A DNA stretch of 64,000 nucleotides, taken from Cryptomeria japonica. Lineage: Eukaryota > Streptophyta > Pinopsida > Cupressales > Cupressaceae. Under the pieces are notes generated by a model. The model did not search any database, was not told the DNA's origin, and saw only the letters and a list, made by a program, of their open reading frames with translations. Every line of letters begins with the position of its first letter. Position 1 is the first letter of the stretch. The position numbers and the translations under genes are program-made. Location of the stretch: contig NC_081408.1 of NCBI RefSeq assembly GCF_030272615.1, positions 338,240,793 to 338,304,792 on the forward strand. Direction: 5' to 3'. Below, one piece after another: positions 62,092 to 64,000 of the stretch.

Positions 62092-63404
62092 TATTGGCAA
62101 CAACAATGAAGGAAAACTAAGAGGGGGGGGGTGGATCAGTTTTCACCAAATTAAACAATTTAAGCACAATCTCACATCTGATCAAGTATAGAAAGAATAA
62201 AGATAAACATAATAACAACAACACACATAACACCAAGATTGTCATGTGGAAAACCCAGTTAAGAGAAAAAACACGGTGGGACCCTACCCACAATAAGATG
62301 ATACTTTGTAGTAGTATGTGTAAATATTACAATGGGGAATGCACATGCATTTAGGAACACTACCCAGAGCTCACTACTCAAAATACAATGGCCTAGAAGG
62401 CTAAAACCGTCAAAGAAGATTCACTACCTTACAATAATATTCGAAATATAAACCAGTTAAGATGAACTTAAAGAATAACATCTCTTAATGCCTGATGACA
62501 GTTTTGATTAAGCACAATTGTCTACCCTGCAACACTCTTTGATCAATACACCACACTAAAAGATTAATTCTCTCATTCTCACATACACCACTCTCTGATA
62601 ATGCATATACAACACCAACACCTCATCGATCTTCCACTTACATGAACATGACACCTATTTATACAAATCATCAACATTTACTACAAGGTCGGCTAAACCC
62701 TCAACACCTAATTACAAAATTACATCACACGATACATAAAATCAGCCACTAGATGAATACAATGTCATGACAACATAGAATGGACCCAAATCAACTCTCA
62801 AACATGAAACACCACTAGAAATATCACCAAGATCAACTACAACATGTTACATCACCGAAAATACCGCATAACATGAAGAATATCACCAGACCCATAATAT
62901 TTTCAATAACACACACAAAGATCAGCGAGGACCATTAAAAAAAATAGGACATGATTAAGAAACACCAACAAGCACATTAAAACCATCCGCAATAGTTGCA
63001 CCAACACAACTTAATAAAATCTTCATCGATCAACACTCTAACACTCAAGAACAACAACTCAGACAATAAAGATAACTTGCAAAGCACCAAATAACGAACC
63101 ATCAGAATTGAAGATACACACAAACATCCCAATCACTCTCCCAAATCCATAACACAAGATATAATCATTCCAGAGCACAACGGATCAAACACCAAAATAC
63201 TGCAATAGTGAACATTGAAAAGCAATCTTCATACTGGAATCCACAACTTGATCAAATCACCACATAGCATCATGAAATCAATAAAGAATGAAGTATCTCT
63301 AGTTGATTAATAGATAAACCAACAACAAACACTGGATCACCAAAACACATGAATATGATTACATCAATGACAAGAACATATCCTAGCAGAAGCAATATCC
63401 AACA
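62092..63404 (-). repeat. 5' LTR of element F
   Basis: About 1.3 kb; reverse strand begins TGTTGGATATTG (63404) and ends CCAATA (62092), where CCAACA is expected. No second copy exists in the window, so the outer end is inferred from the TGTTGG terminus. It contains the conserved GTGGGA..CCCAC block (about 62225-62293). Confidence 0.7.
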
Positions 63405-64000
63405 CCAAGGGTATGGGAAATAGAAAGGTGGAAAAGGTCTAAAAGACCTATGAAAAGATGTGATTGTTGAAGAAACCAAATAGGCAACCACAATGGGATG
63501 CAATATAGGAGTAATGCAAGACCAAATCATAAACACTCATGTCCAAAGGTGATAACAAGAATTTGAGAGAGAACAAGGAGAAAAATAAAACAAGGAGAGT
63601 AAACATAATGGCTAGCCTTAATGGAGATGAGAGAAAAATCAAATAGGAAATGGAAAGAGATTAAAGATACCAATAGAGAATGGAAATAACAAAAAAAGAA
63701 TGATTGGAACACACCAATAAGGGTCTTATTGGGTGTGCCACTATGGGTGTTGCCAAAAAAAGAGGAAATAAGTTGAATAAAAGATTAAGACGTATTCAAA
63801 AACTTGAATTCGCAATTTGATAAATACAAGGATTGGTAAAAAATATACAATCAACCTTTGAAGGGTATGATAGAAGGAGATTGCTATCAGGGGCATGTAG
63901 TAGCAAAATGGCCCATTCCATACTACAAATCTTGAGGAAGTATTTCACTAACATCATAGTCATACTAGATGATAGTTCTAGGGAGTTCCTATAGACTTCA
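63405..64000. other. Purine-rich flank, nothing recognised
   Basis: AG-rich plus strand, no supported gene; reverse-strand open frames are Phe/Leu/Ser-rich products of composition. Confidence 0.35.

Larger units (their letters stand above)
59700..63404 (-). mobile_element. Element F: truncated Ty1/copia retrotransposon
   Basis: Reverse-strand order: 5' LTR (62092-63404), initiator-Met primer site (62078-62089), gag, protease remnant, integrase core; then the sequence leaves copia homology near 59830. RT, RNase H and the 3' LTR are absent. The order protease then integrase is that of Ty1/copia. Its LTR shares a conserved block with elements A-C and the isolated LTR. The exact truncation point is uncertain. 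Confidence 0.85.

Overview
The window looks like intergenic DNA of a large, repeat-dense land-plant nuclear genome. The signs are AT-rich DNA, LTR retrotransposons primed by the plant initiator-Met tRNA (TGGTATCAGAGC), Ty1/copia and Ty3/gypsy-type gag, GT-AG introns, long GA/CT tracts and no compact host gene. A gymnosperm or other large-genome seed plant is my inference; nothing here proves the species. I found no intact cellular gene, tRNA or rRNA. Almost every supported coding region is a decayed part of a mobile element.

Layout. 1-3.05 kb: an array of GTACGC-type motifs followed by a broken intron-rich gene of unknown function. 3.56-13.06 kb: a tandem array of a ~360-bp unit, split by a 7.8-kb pol-less gypsy-like element (4289-12095, reverse strand, target duplication GCAAG). 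13.07-13.85 kb: an isolated LTR. 13.85-14.39 kb: a partial reverse-strand gene, behind which lies a second GTACGC-type array (14.8-15.08 kb). 15.1-18.3 kb: polypurine DNA and a triplicated ~0.78-kb unit. 19.1 kb: a third motif array. 19204-25778: element A, a complete pol-less LTR element on the reverse strand. 25.98-27.27 kb: a 650-bp dimer. 28227-28599: a 373-bp TRIM-type miniature LTR element. 33003-46468: element C, a relative of A, with element B (37877-44578, target duplication CAAAC) inserted inside its second reading frame. 46.5-49.1 kb: 1.9 kb of polypyrimidine switching to polypurine DNA. 53214-55412: a short non-coding LTR element (target duplication AAAAT). 59.7-63.4 kb: element F, a truncated Ty1/copia element with gag, protease remnant and integrase. 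The other stretches are AT-rich and show nothing I can name.

How the parts may work together. Elements A, B and C share a layout I do not recognise as a standard autonomous element: LTR, Met-tRNA primer site, ORF1 (coiled coil plus four CCHC zinc knuckles), a 300-420 bp spacer, a long ORF2 of unknown function, polypurine tract, LTR. None has protease, reverse transcriptase or integrase, so they would need enzymes supplied by another element. Element F carries integrase, the same primer site and a recognisably similar block inside its LTR, so F-type elements are the natural candidate helper. Positions and reading frames were worked out by eye from the sequence; no database search was possible.
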